The translations under genes and the position numbers were made by a program. Shown piece after piece: positions 26,700-35,534 of a stretch of 64,000 bases of DNA. The stretch is from an uncultured Sinobacteraceae bacterium (GTDB lineage Bacteria; Pseudomonadota; Gammaproteobacteria; Nevskiales; Nevskiaceae), in the NCBI GenBank assembly GCA_903822975.1, contig CAIJRD010000013.1:1-64000 (forward strand). Reading direction: 5' to 3'. Under the pieces are notes generated by a model, which was not told the origin of the DNA, made no database searches, and saw only the letters and a list, made by a program, of their open reading frames with translations. Numbering within the stretch: position 1 is the stretch's first letter; the number at the start of each line of letters is the position of its first letter.

Positions 26700-29342
26700 A
26701 TGGGGACGTATGCGCGCGTCGAGTCTTTCTGGAGTGCGGCTGTCGTCGCACTGGTTTTGGCACTCACATGCTTGCGTGCATCTGCTCTTGACTTCGAGAT
26801 CCCTACTTTCGGATTCGGCGATCAGCCGATTGCCGGCGTTCTGAATACAACGTTGACCGCTGGTGGCGGTCTGCGCACGCAAGGTCAGAGCGTCAACCTG
26901 ATCGGCAAATCCAATCTCAACCCGGGCGTTTGTGGCGGGCCCAACGGGGCCTATCAGTCCTGTCAGGGTTTGTTCAAGAATCAAAGCTATCCGGCTGCCG
27001 TGCTGGCGGCCGCGCCGGGGGCTGCGTCGATCAATGGTGACGATGGCGATTTGAATTACGGCAAGGGCTCGCTGTTCCAGGCGGTGGCGAAGGTCACGTC
27101 GGACGTCACCTTGACCTACGGCAACTTCGGCTTTTTTGCGCGCTCGTTGTACTTCTACGATTTCGTCAACAACGACAAGATCGAGCGGCATCCGAACTTG
27201 ATCACGCAGTCCAATTACCTGCAGGTCGGGCGTCATCTGCCGACGCTGGCAGGGGGCGTGCTGGGTGGGTTGTCGCCGGGCCAGATCGTCGGATGTCTGA
27301 CCAATCCCGGCGCCAACATCCTGTGCCCCGCCAGCGGCGTGATTCAAGGTGCGTTACTGAACAATCGCCCCTACGGTCGGCCCGACGGCAACGGCAAACT
27401 GGTCGTTTACGGGCCCGGCGGTGCGGTGCGTCAGCGGCGTACGGATCCTGAGGTGCTGCGTCAGTCCGGCACCAATCTGCAGTATCTCGACACCTACGTG
27501 TACGGCAAACTTCCGATTCCGTTTGTCGATGGCAAGGAGCTGACCTTCAAGGTCGGGCGCCAATTGGTGAACTGGGGCGAAAGCACCACGATCGTATTGA
27601 ACAGTATCAATCAGGCGAACCCGGTCAACGCCAACAACTTTTATCGCGTCGGCAGCCAGGTCGAGGAAGACTTCACCCCCATCAATATGGTGGACCTGAG
27701 TTTCTCGCCATTCGAGAACGGCACGGTCGAGGGCTTCTATCAGCTCGAGTGGCAGGCGGTGGAAGCACCCGCGCCGGGGACCTATTTCTCGGATGTCGAC
27801 GTCGGCACCAACAACGCCGGCAAGCCGATCAATGTCAGCGCAAGCTTTGGCGGCGCGGCTGAAGATCCGAATGGCCTGGGCACGCCGCTGGACAATCCGC
27901 TGGCGGGCATCACGCCCACATCCACAGTGATTCCGCGCCTCAGCGACCGCGAGCCGCGCACCAGCGGTCAGTACGGAATCAAGCTCGACTACTATGCCGA
28001 CTGGCTCAATGGCGGCACCGACGTAAGCCTGTACTACATGAATTACCACTCGCGCCTGCCGCTCGCGAGTTTCTATTCGACGTATCCCAGCTGCGCGCGC
28101 CGCGAGGGTAATTCGCGCGGCGATGACGCCACGAATACGGTTGGCTTCCTGCTCGATTGCCCCAATATTCCCTTGGTCAAGGGCCTGCTAGGGCCCAATG
28201 CGCTGACCGGCCCGGGCACCAGCAGTGCCGTCGAATTCGACAGTGCACGGTTTCAGCTCGAGTATCCGGAAGACATTCACCTGATCGGCGCGAGCTTCAA
28301 CACCACCGTCGGCGAATACTCGCTGCAAGGCGAAGTCGCCTATCGGCCGAACGAACCCTTGCAGGTCGATCCGCAGGATCTCGCCTTCGCCGCATTTGGT
28401 CCTACGCTTTCGCGCTGTTCTCAGCCCACCGCGAACTGCGTCGGCTCCACCGCCGGCGTTGGCTTCAACCAGACCGGCGGCACTCAGACCTACGGCACCA
28501 GCAACTTCACACCGAAGAGCGGGCAGGTTGGTTATCCCGATACCTTCGATCTGGTGATCGGCGCACTGCCGGGTTCGGCGCGCTCCTTCCCGAACTTCGT
28601 GATTCCGTATCGCGGCGGCACCGTCGGCGAGAACACGCCGTGCTATCCGAAACCGGGCACGCCGGAAGACGTGGCTGCGGGCTTGAGCGGCTTCAGCCAT
28701 CCCTACTATCCGTACAACCCGAGCAGCCCCTGCTACATCCGCGGTTACGAGCGCATGCAGGTGTTCCAGTTCAACGTCGGAGCCACGCGCGTCCTCGGCT
28801 CAACCGACAATCCGATCGGTGCGTCGCAGGTGATCCTGCTGTTCGAAGCCGGTGCGACCTACGTGCCCTTCCTGCCGCCGCTCGACAAACTGGTTCTGGA
28901 AGGCCCGAACACCAACTACGGCCCGACCGCTGGCGCCGACGGTTCTGGTGCCAATGGTTCACGCATGGCGTGCTCAAATATTCCGGACTGCTCGATCGGT
29001 CCCGATGGTCTGCGCTTCAACCCGCACCAGCAGGATCCCACCGGATACCCCGATTCGTTCTCGTGGGGATATCGACTGATCTCGATCATCAAGTACGAAA
29101 GCGTACTGCCAGGCCTGAGCATTTCACCGTTCATCGTCTACAAGCAGGACGTGCAGGGCACCGCACCGAGTCCGGCGCCGAACTTTGTCGCGGGCCGCAA
29201 GGAAGCGGACGTGCTCACCGAATTCCGCTACAAAGGTTCGATGTCTCTGAACCTCGGATACACCTGGTACTGGGGCGGCGGAACGTTTAACACGCTGTCC
29301 GATCGCGACTACGCGCAGGCCTTCGTGAAGTATCAGTTCTAA
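26700..29342 (+). CDS. DUF1302-type outer-membrane protein
   Basis: 880 residues. The N-terminus has a hydrophobic signal ending near LRASA (residue 30), then DFEIPTFGFGDQPI and NTTLTAGGGLRTQGQ, followed by SINGDDGDLNYGKGSLFQAV, the usual start of DUF1302 proteins. The rest is beta-rich with many Gly/Asn/Tyr turns, and it ends in YAQAFVKYQF with a terminal Phe, typical of outer-membrane barrels. A good GGGAGGAGC site lies just before ATG 26700. DUF1302 genes often sit beside DUF1329 genes in hydrophobic-compound clusters; no DUF1329 partner is present here. Role unknown, probably passage of a hydrophobic substrate. Confidence 0.85.
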   Translation: MGTYARVESFWSAAVVALVLALTCLRASALDFEIPTFGFGDQPIAGVLNTTLTAGGGLRTQGQSVNLIGKSNLNPGVCGGPNGAYQSCQGLFKNQSYPAAVLAAAPGAASINGDDGDLNYGKGSLFQAVAKVTSDVTLTYGNFGFFARSLYFYDFVNNDKIERHPNLITQSNYLQVGRHLPTLAGGVLGGLSPGQIVGCLTNPGANILCPASGVIQGALLNNRPYGRPDGNGKLVVYGPGGAVRQRRTDPEVLRQSGTNLQYLDTYVYGKLPIPFVDGKELTFKVGRQLVNWGESTTIVLNSINQANPVNANNFYRVGSQVEEDFTPINMVDLSFSPFENGTVEGFYQLEWQAVEAPAPGTYFSDVDVGTNNAGKPINVSASFGGAAEDPNGLGTPLDNPLAGITPTSTVIPRLSDREPRTSGQYGIKLDYYADWLNGGTDVSLYYMNYHSRLPLASFYSTYPSCARREGNSRGDDATNTVGFLLDCPNIPLVKGLLGPNALTGPGTSSAVEFDSARFQLEYPEDIHLIGASFNTTVGEYSLQGEVAYRPNEPLQVDPQDLAFAAFGPTLSRCSQPTANCVGSTAGVGFNQTGGTQTYGTSNFTPKSGQVGYPDTFDLVIGALPGSARSFPNFVIPYRGGTVGENTPCYPKPGTPEDVAAGLSGFSHPYYPYNPSSPCYIRGYERMQVFQFNVGATRVLGSTDNPIGASQVILLFEAGATYVPFLPPLDKLVLEGPNTNYGPTAGADGSGANGSRMACSNIPDCSIGPDGLRFNPHQQDPTGYPDSFSWGYRLISIIKYESVLPGLSISPFIVYKQDVQGTAPSPAPNFVAGRKEADVLTEFRYKGSMSLNLGYTWYWGGGTFNTLSDRDYAQAFVKYQF

Positions 29343-29420
29343 GCCCCGTTGTTCGTTCGGCGCGCGGCCGTAGTAGCAGGATGGCCGCCCCTGCGGGCTC
29401 GTATTTAAATGAATCAGACG

Positions 29421-29450
29421 GTGACGTGCGCGCTTACGCGCCGTTATAAT
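29421..29450 (+). promoter_or_regulatory. Promoter of the petABC-sspAB operon
   Basis: A perfect TATAAT lies at 29445-29450. A weak -35 (GTGACG, 29421-29426) stands 18 bp upstream. Transcription would begin near 29457, about 80 bp before petA. Confidence 0.6.
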
Positions 29451-29537
29451 CGTTGAAATAAGCCTGAAGGGCGTGCTGTCTTGCTCGGTGCCTTCGCGCT
29501 TGCCGCTTCCCGGTAGTTCAATCGAGGTCTCAAATCA

Positions 29538-30146
29538 ATGAGCAATGAAGGCGTGGACGACGGCCGCCGCCGTTTCCTTACCGCCGCCACTTCGGTCGTG
29601 GGCGCCGCTGGCGCTGCCGCCGTGGTCTGGCCTTTCCTGGCGTCGCTGAAACCCAGCGCCAAAGCGCAAGCAGCCGGTGCACCGGTTCAAGCCGACATCA
29701 GCAAGATCGAAGAAGGCCAGCAGGTCACCTTCGTCTGGCGCGGCAGCAATATCTGGGTACTGCGTCGCTCGAAGGACATGATTGCTTCGCTGTCGCAGGT
29801 CACCGCCCAGCTCAGCGATCCGAAGTGCGAACAGGATCAGCAGCCGGCGTACTGCAAGAACGAGACGCGCTCGATCAAGCCGGAATTCCTGGTGATGAAC
29901 GGCAAGTGCACCCATCTGGGCTGCTCGCCGAGCTTCAAGCCGGATCATCCGGCGCCGGAAATCGACGCCAACTGGCTCGGCGGCTACTTCTGCCCCTGCC
30001 ACGGCTCCAAGTACGATCTCGCCGGCCGCGTGTTCAACGGCATGCCTGCGCCACTCAACATGGTGGTTCCGCCGCACCGTTACGTGTCCGACACCGTCGT
30101 CGTCATCGGCGAAGATCCGACCGACGCGAAGAAGGAGGCTGCGTAA
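29538..30146 (+). CDS. petA: Ubiquinol-cytochrome c reductase, Rieske iron-sulfur subunit
   Basis: 202 residues. RRRFL followed by a hydrophobic stretch is a Tat-type signal anchor. The 2Fe-2S site is complete: Cys124-His126 in CTHLGC and Cys152-His155 in CPCHGS, with Cys129 and Cys154 for the disulfide. The subunit takes an electron from ubiquinol in complex III and passes it to cytochrome c1 on the periplasmic side. The stop overlaps the start of petB (TAATG). Confidence 0.97.
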   Translation: MSNEGVDDGRRRFLTAATSVVGAAGAAAVVWPFLASLKPSAKAQAAGAPVQADISKIEEGQQVTFVWRGSNIWVLRRSKDMIASLSQVTAQLSDPKCEQDQQPAYCKNETRSIKPEFLVMNGKCTHLGCSPSFKPDHPAPEIDANWLGGYFCPCHGSKYDLAGRVFNGMPAPLNMVVPPHRYVSDTVVVIGEDPTDAKKEAA

Positions 30147-31399
30147 TGGCTATCGTTCCGAATCCGTACAAGACCACCGGTTTCCTCGGCTGGATCGATG
30201 ATCGCTTTCCGCTCACCAAGATGTGGAAAGATCATCTGTCGGAGTACTACGCGCCGAAGAACTTCAACTTCTGGTATTTCTTCGGCTCGCTGGCGCTGCT
30301 GGTGCTGGTCAACCAGCTGCTGACCGGCATTTTCCTGACGATGAACTACAAGCCGTCGGCGACGGATGCCTTCGACAGCGTGCAGTACATCATGCGCGAC
30401 GTCCCCTGGGGCAGCGTGATCCGCTACATGCATGCCACCGGCGCGTCGGCGTTCTTCATCGTGGTCTACGCGCACATGTTCCGCGGCATCCTCTACGGTT
30501 CGCATCGCAAGCCGCGTGAACTGATCTGGATCTTCGGCTCGCTGATCTTCCTGGTGCTGATGGCCGAAGCGTTTTGCGGCTACGTGCTGCCCTGGGGGCA
30601 GATGTCGTACTGGGGCGCGCAGGTCATCATCTCGCTGTTCGGCACCATTCCGTATATCGGCAAGGGCCTGGTCGAGTGGATTCAGGGCGACTACGTGCCG
30701 GCCGACGCCACGCTCAACCGCCTGTTCTCGCTGCATGTGATCGCGCTGCCGTTCGTACTGGTCGGCCTGGTGGTCGCGCATCTGTTGGCGCTGCACGAGG
30801 TCGGTTCGAACAATCCGGACGGCGTCGAGATCAAGAAGCACAAAGATCCAGTGACGCACATTCCGCTCGACGGCATCGCGTTCCATCCGTACTACACCGT
30901 CAAGGATCTGGTCGGCGTCGCCGGTTTCTTGATCATCTTCTGCGCGGTGATCTTCTTCGCGCCGGAAGGCGGCGGCATGGTGCTGGAGCAGCCGAATTTC
31001 CAGATGGCGAATCCGCAGGTCACGCCGCCGGAAATCACGCCAGCCTGGTACTTCGGCGTGTTCTACGCGATGTTGCGCGCCACGCCGTCGCTGTTCCACT
31101 CGGCACTGCCGGGCGTGATCGTGATGGGCGGTGCAGTCATCATCCTGTTCTTCATGCCGTGGCTGGATCGCTCGCCGGTGAAGTCCTGGCGCTACAAGGG
31201 TCCGGTGTTCAAGACGCTGCTGATGTTGTTCGCGGTGGACTTCGTCATCATGAACTACCTCGGCATGCAGCCGGTGTCGCCGACGCATACGCTGATCGCG
31301 CGCTTCGGCACCATCTTCTATTTCGGCTTCTTCCTGCTGATGCCGTTCTACAGCCAGTGGGAAAAGACCAAGCCCGTACCTGAGCGAGTGACCGAATGA
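30146..31399 (+). CDS. petB: Ubiquinol-cytochrome c reductase, cytochrome b subunit
   Basis: 417 residues with eight or nine membrane spans. Heme ligands lie in helices II and IV (RYMHATGASAFFIVVYAHMF, and NRLFSLHVIALPFVLVGLVV then AHLLALHEVGS). The Qo site motif appears as PEW-like ITPAWYF. It is the quinone-binding core of complex III. It starts in the petA stop and ends overlapping petC (ATGA). Confidence 0.97.
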   Translation: MAIVPNPYKTTGFLGWIDDRFPLTKMWKDHLSEYYAPKNFNFWYFFGSLALLVLVNQLLTGIFLTMNYKPSATDAFDSVQYIMRDVPWGSVIRYMHATGASAFFIVVYAHMFRGILYGSHRKPRELIWIFGSLIFLVLMAEAFCGYVLPWGQMSYWGAQVIISLFGTIPYIGKGLVEWIQGDYVPADATLNRLFSLHVIALPFVLVGLVVAHLLALHEVGSNNPDGVEIKKHKDPVTHIPLDGIAFHPYYTVKDLVGVAGFLIIFCAVIFFAPEGGGMVLEQPNFQMANPQVTPPEITPAWYFGVFYAMLRATPSLFHSALPGVIVMGGAVIILFFMPWLDRSPVKSWRYKGPVFKTLLMLFAVDFVIMNYLGMQPVSPTHTLIARFGTIFYFGFFLLMPFYSQWEKTKPVPERVTE

Positions 31400-32133
31400 A
31401 GCGCCTGACTTTTGTGGCAGCCGGCTTGAGCCTGGCGCTGGCCCTGATTCCGACCCTGAGCCGCGCCGAAGAAGGCCCGGAACCGCTTTCGTTCCGCGAA
31501 GACGTCGGCAATCTGCCGTCGGTGCAGCGCGGTGCGCGCGACTTCATGGCGTACTGCTCGGGCTGTCACGCGATGAAGTACCTGCGCTACAACCGCATGG
31601 GCACGGATCTCGGCATTCCCGACGATCTGCTGAAAGCCAACCTGATGCTCGGCACCGACAAGGTCGGCGATCCGATCCCGAGCTCGATGCCGGCAAAGCA
31701 GGCGGAGAGCTGGTTCGGTCGCGTACCGCCGGATTTGACGCTGGAAACCAAGGCGCGTGGATCGGCCTGGGTGTTCAGCTATCTGCAGAGTTTCTACCTC
31801 GACGACAAGCGCCCGCTCGGCGTCAACAATCCCTATCTGCCGGGTGTTTCGATGCCGGCGGTGCTGGGCGAATTGCAGGGCTGGCAGAAGCTGGCCGCTC
31901 CGGAGAAGGGCGAGGCAGAAGGCGCGCCGAAGTTTGAGCTGGTGCAGGCCGGCTCGATGACGCCGGAAGAGTACAAGGCATTCGTCACCGACCTGACCAA
32001 CTTCATGGCCTACGCCTCGGAGCCGGGCAAGAGCGAACGCATCGCGCTCGGCGGCAAGGTCATGCTGTACCTCTTGGTGCTGCTGGTTCTCACCTACTTC
32101 CTGAAGAAAGAGTTCTGGCGCGACATCCACTAG
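31396..32133 (+). CDS. petC: Ubiquinol-cytochrome c reductase, cytochrome c1
   Basis: 245 residues. A signal peptide ends near LSRAEE. The covalent heme site is CSGCH (Cys54, Cys57, His58). One C-terminal membrane helix (MLYLLVLLVLTYFL) anchors it. It hands electrons to soluble cytochrome c. It closes the petABC set and is 16 bp from sspA. Confidence 0.97.
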   Translation: MKRLTFVAAGLSLALALIPTLSRAEEGPEPLSFREDVGNLPSVQRGARDFMAYCSGCHAMKYLRYNRMGTDLGIPDDLLKANLMLGTDKVGDPIPSSMPAKQAESWFGRVPPDLTLETKARGSAWVFSYLQSFYLDDKRPLGVNNPYLPGVSMPAVLGELQGWQKLAAPEKGEAEGAPKFELVQAGSMTPEEYKAFVTDLTNFMAYASEPGKSERIALGGKVMLYLLVLLVLTYFLKKEFWRDIH

Positions 32134-32149
32134 AGCCATGAAATAAGCC

Positions 32150-32812
32150 ATGGCCCTGCGTAGCCGTCTCGCTCCCGACAAGGTCCCGGTCAAACCCGCG
32201 CTGAATGCCGGCTTGACCCTGTTTGTCTCGAACGAGTCCCTCGGCTGCGACTGGGCCCGGCTGGTCCTTTCGGAAAAGGAAATTGACGGCTCCAAGATCG
32301 AACAGATCGGTGCCGGCCGCGTCAACGAGGATTTCCTCGTACTGAACCCGACGCAGAGTCTGCCGACGCTGGTCGATCGCGAAGGCGTGTTGCCTTACGC
32401 GCGCGTGATTGTCGAATACCTGGAGGAGCGCTACCCGCATCCGCCACTGATGCCACAGGAGCCCGCATTGCGAGCGCGTGCGCGCGTGGCCTTGCAGCAG
32501 ATCGAGCTCGATCTGTTCGCAGCCAGCGACGTCTTGCTGAAGGGCAGTGGTCGCAGCCTGGAAGCCGCCAAACGCACCCTGCTCGACGGCGTGCGATCCG
32601 GCGGGCGCCGCGTCGCGGGCAGCGGCTACATGCTCGGTCGCGAATACACATTGGCGGACTGTGCCTGGGCGGTGTTGCTGCGTCGGTTTGTGCTGCACGG
32701 CGGGCTGCCAAGCACCGAGCTCGCGCCGTGGCGTGGCTATGCACAGCGCGTTTTTTCGCGGCGCGCGTTCCGAGCCTGCTTTGGCGATCTGACTGCGAAG
32801 CCGCAGAAATGA
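32150..32812 (+). CDS. sspA: Stringent starvation protein A
   Basis: 220 residues with a glutathione-transferase fold: thioredoxin-like N-terminus (LTLFVSNESLGCDWARLVL, LNPTQSLPTLVDREGVL) and a helical C-terminal half. SspA homologues lack transferase activity and bind RNA polymerase to alter transcription in stationary phase and acid stress. Location between petC and sspB is the standard gammaproteobacterial order. The stop overlaps sspB. Confidence 0.93.
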   Translation: MALRSRLAPDKVPVKPALNAGLTLFVSNESLGCDWARLVLSEKEIDGSKIEQIGAGRVNEDFLVLNPTQSLPTLVDREGVLPYARVIVEYLEERYPHPPLMPQEPALRARARVALQQIELDLFAASDVLLKGSGRSLEAAKRTLLDGVRSGGRRVAGSGYMLGREYTLADCAWAVLLRRFVLHGGLPSTELAPWRGYAQRVFSRRAFRACFGDLTAKPQK

Positions 32813-33252
32813 ACGCGCCCGTAGTCATCCCTTCGCGCCGCCCTTATTTGATTCGTGCGATCTACGACTGGGCGCTCGACGCCGGCTTTACGCCGTATCT
32901 GTTGATCGCCGCCGACCAGCCTGGCGTCACGGTTCCGAGCACCTTCGTGCGCGATGGCCGTATCGCACTCGACATCAGCCCGATGGCGGTCCGCGGGCTC
33001 GATCTGCAGCGCGATCCGATCTACTTCTCCGCGCGGTTCGGCGGCTCGGCGCACGATATCTGGGTGCCGAGTGGCGCCGTGCTGGCGATCTATGCGCGCG
33101 AGAATGGCGAAGGCGTCATGTTCGGCGAACCCGAAGCGGCGCCGACACAAACACCGGCGGGTGATGCCCAGGACCACGGCAGCGATGGCCGCGATCCGCC
33201 GCCGGATGCGCCGCGTCCAAGCGGCCGACCGAAGCTCCGCGTCGTCAAGTAG
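32809..33252 (+). CDS. sspB: ClpXP adaptor SspB
   Basis: 147 residues from ATG 32809, which overlaps the sspA stop. The folded part (RPYLIRAIYDWALDAGFTPY, FSARFGGSAHDIWVP) binds ssrA-tagged proteins. A flexible acidic linker leads to the conserved end GRPKLRVVK, the peptide that docks on the ClpX zinc domain. It speeds degradation of tagged, stalled-translation products. Identity is very clear. Confidence 0.95.
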   Translation: MNAPVVIPSRRPYLIRAIYDWALDAGFTPYLLIAADQPGVTVPSTFVRDGRIALDISPMAVRGLDLQRDPIYFSARFGGSAHDIWVPSGAVLAIYARENGEGVMFGEPEAAPTQTPAGDAQDHGSDGRDPPPDAPRPSGRPKLRVVK

Positions 33253-33398
33253 CACCACCCGCGCGTCGCGCTTCGCGACGATCGTGCGCGACACCAACCT
33301 GCATTGACAGCATCGCCGCTCGCCTACGTTTTTTCACATTCGTGCAAGCGTTCGAATCCCGGCTGCGTGCTGTAAGTACGCCGCCATTGCCGCACGTC

Positions 33399-34250
33399 TC
33401 AACGAAAAAAGGGAATGCCGGGGCCGAGGTCGTAGCTCAGGAATAGCGTCATCGCCACCGGGTTGATATTGATCCGCGTGGTCGAATCCGACAGCACCGT
33501 ATCGTCGCGTGCCTTGATCTTGATGTCGGCATTCGTATGCAACATCGCGTAGGTAAACGAAGCCGTCAGCGACCAATGCCCGGCGATATGCTGATTAACG
33601 CCGAGGTTGAACAAGGGTTGGAACGACGACGATGCATACGCGGTGACATGCGTCGGCGTCGGCTTGCCATTGGCGAGCGCCAAGACATTGCCGAAGTTGG
33701 CCTCGGACGCGGCTTCGAAATTCGGATTGAGGTTGACCTGCGTAAACCAGGTGTACGAAGCGCCGACGCCGATGAAGGGTCGCAACTCGTCGTTCGGTGC
33801 GCCAAAGTAGTACTGCGCCAGCAAGGCCGGCGTCCACTGCTTGACGGACGCCAGCGGATTGTTCGCAGACGAACCGAGATCGACGCTGAAGATCGAGCCG
33901 GTTGGACCGGTCGGGCGGATCGTGCCGGAGCCGAAGAGTTTGAATTTCGCGGGGACACCGCCGCCCGCCGAGACCGCGATATGGTCGGTGACGTAGTGCA
34001 CCAGCGCAAAGAACTCGGTGTCGCTATCGCCGACTGCGGAACTCGTGCCGGGCGAGTCGAACGGCGAGCGGATACCAACCAGATCGGTGAGCACTGACGT
34101 ATTCAGCGTCGTGTGCAACGGCGCGCTGTTGTCGAGCGTGAGTACATGGCCATAGCCCAGTTGCACAACTGTGTCCCCGGCTTGTTGCGCGTGCGCAGTG
34201 CTGCACCCGGCGGCAGCGAGTGCGACGGCATGCCAGAACCTGATCTTCAT
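33399..34250 (-). CDS. OmpW-family outer-membrane protein
   Basis: 283 residues. Signal peptide MKIRFWHAVALAAAGCSTAHAQ, then repeated beta strands ending with PVAMTLFLSYDLGPGIPFF. OmpW proteins are eight-strand barrels with a hydrophobic side channel. It has a near-perfect GGAGGAGCA ribosome-binding site. The signal also contains a possible lipobox (AAGC), so a lipoprotein cannot be excluded, but the barrel pattern favours OmpW. It is convergent with sspB and divergent from the cation transporter gene. Confidence 0.85.
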   Translation of the reverse strand: MKIRFWHAVALAAAGCSTAHAQQAGDTVVQLGYGHVLTLDNSAPLHTTLNTSVLTDLVGIRSPFDSPGTSSAVGDSDTEFFALVHYVTDHIAVSAGGGVPAKFKLFGSGTIRPTGPTGSIFSVDLGSSANNPLASVKQWTPALLAQYYFGAPNDELRPFIGVGASYTWFTQVNLNPNFEAASEANFGNVLALANGKPTPTHVTAYASSSFQPLFNLGVNQHIAGHWSLTASFTYAMLHTNADIKIKARDDTVLSDSTTRININPVAMTLFLSYDLGPGIPFFR

Positions 34251-34449
34251 TGCTCCTCCAAAAAACGCGCGTCGATCCTCGCGTCGTAGCGATCGCGAGA
34301 GGCTGTTCCTTCAGCCGGTGGGCCGCGCGGTGCGCGACATCTTCTGCTGCCTGTACACACAGAACTTGTCGATCCGCAAAAGTTCGAGCGGGATGTGTCG
34401 TAGGGAAAGGTTCTGCCGCGTTTACGACTCAGCGTTTAAACTTTGCCGC

Positions 34450-35427
34450 GTGGACCACTTCGACCGAACCGCCGCCGCGCAAGGCGCTCCCGTACCCAAC
34501 TCGCTGACACGCTACGCCGCGGTGTCGGTGGCGGTGGCGCTGGTCGTCTTGGTACTCAAGCTTTATGCCTGGAAGAGCAGCGGCTCAGTCGGCCTGTTGT
34601 CGGATGCGCTGGAAACATTGACCAATCTCGGTGGCGCTGCGATGGCGCTATTGATGCTGCGTCTGGCCGCGCAACCGCCGGACGACGAACACGCCTACGG
34701 TCACACCAAGGCAGAGTATTTTTCCAGCGGCTTCGAAGGCATGCTGATCTTCTTCGCAGCTGCGGCGATCGCGTTCACCGCCGTGCCGCGCCTGTTGGCG
34801 CCACAAGCGCTCGATCAGCCAGCGATCGGCCTGATTGTCGCCGGCGTTGCGACGCTGATGAACTTCGCGCTGGCGCGTTGGCTTCGGCTGGCTGGACGTC
34901 ACCATCGATCGATCACGCTGGAGGCCGATTCGCGCCACCTGATGGCGGACGTCTGGACGACCTTGGGGGTCATTCTCGGAATCGTTGCGGTAACGCTCAC
35001 CGGCTGGCTGTGGCTCGATCCCTTGATCGCGCTGGCAGTGGCACTGCACGTCCTATGGGCCGGCTTCGGTTTGATTCGCGAATCCGCAGCGGGCTTGATG
35101 GATGCCGCCTGGCCGGCCGAAGAGCAGCAGGTTCTGCACGAGATACTGCAGCAGTTCCGCGAAGAGGGCGCGCCCGGCGAGATCGAGTTCCACGCGGTGC
35201 GCACGCGCGTGTCGGCGGCGCGGCGCTTCGTCAACTTCCATGTGCTCGTTCCAGGTGAATGGTCGGTCAAGCGTGGCCACGATCTGGTCGAGCGGCTGGA
35301 GGACGAACTGGTGCGGCGCCTGCCGATGGTGACTGCATTCACGCACCTGGAGCCTTCGGACGATCCGGCCTCGTATGAAGACTACGAACTCGATCGCGCG
35401 CCGGCGCGCGGTGCCGGTGGCGAATAG
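34450..35427 (+). CDS. Cation diffusion facilitator transporter
   Basis: 325 residues from GTG 34450; an ATG at 34393 gives an atypical N-terminus. Several membrane spans come first (SLTRYAAVSVAVALVVLVLK, GMLIFFAAAAIAFTAVPRL). The metal-site pattern is GSVGLLSDALETLTN in span 2 and ITLEADSRHLMADVWTT in span 5. A cytoplasmic ferredoxin-like domain follows. Members export Zn, Cd, Co, Fe or Mn ions in exchange for protons. The first site has D and N where many have D and D, so the preferred metal is unclear. Confidence 0.88.
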   Translation: MDHFDRTAAAQGAPVPNSLTRYAAVSVAVALVVLVLKLYAWKSSGSVGLLSDALETLTNLGGAAMALLMLRLAAQPPDDEHAYGHTKAEYFSSGFEGMLIFFAAAAIAFTAVPRLLAPQALDQPAIGLIVAGVATLMNFALARWLRLAGRHHRSITLEADSRHLMADVWTTLGVILGIVAVTLTGWLWLDPLIALAVALHVLWAGFGLIRESAAGLMDAAWPAEEQQVLHEILQQFREEGAPGEIEFHAVRTRVSAARRFVNFHVLVPGEWSVKRGHDLVERLEDELVRRLPMVTAFTHLEPSDDPASYEDYELDRAPARGAGGE

Positions 35428-35534
35428 TCCGGCATCTCGCCGCCACCGCTGCCGTTTCGGCGCGGGTAAGCTCAACCGGTTAGGCTAGCGCGAAGGGCGG
35501 TGCCGCCTGGGGGCGGCTTACGAGCGAGGCGAGA

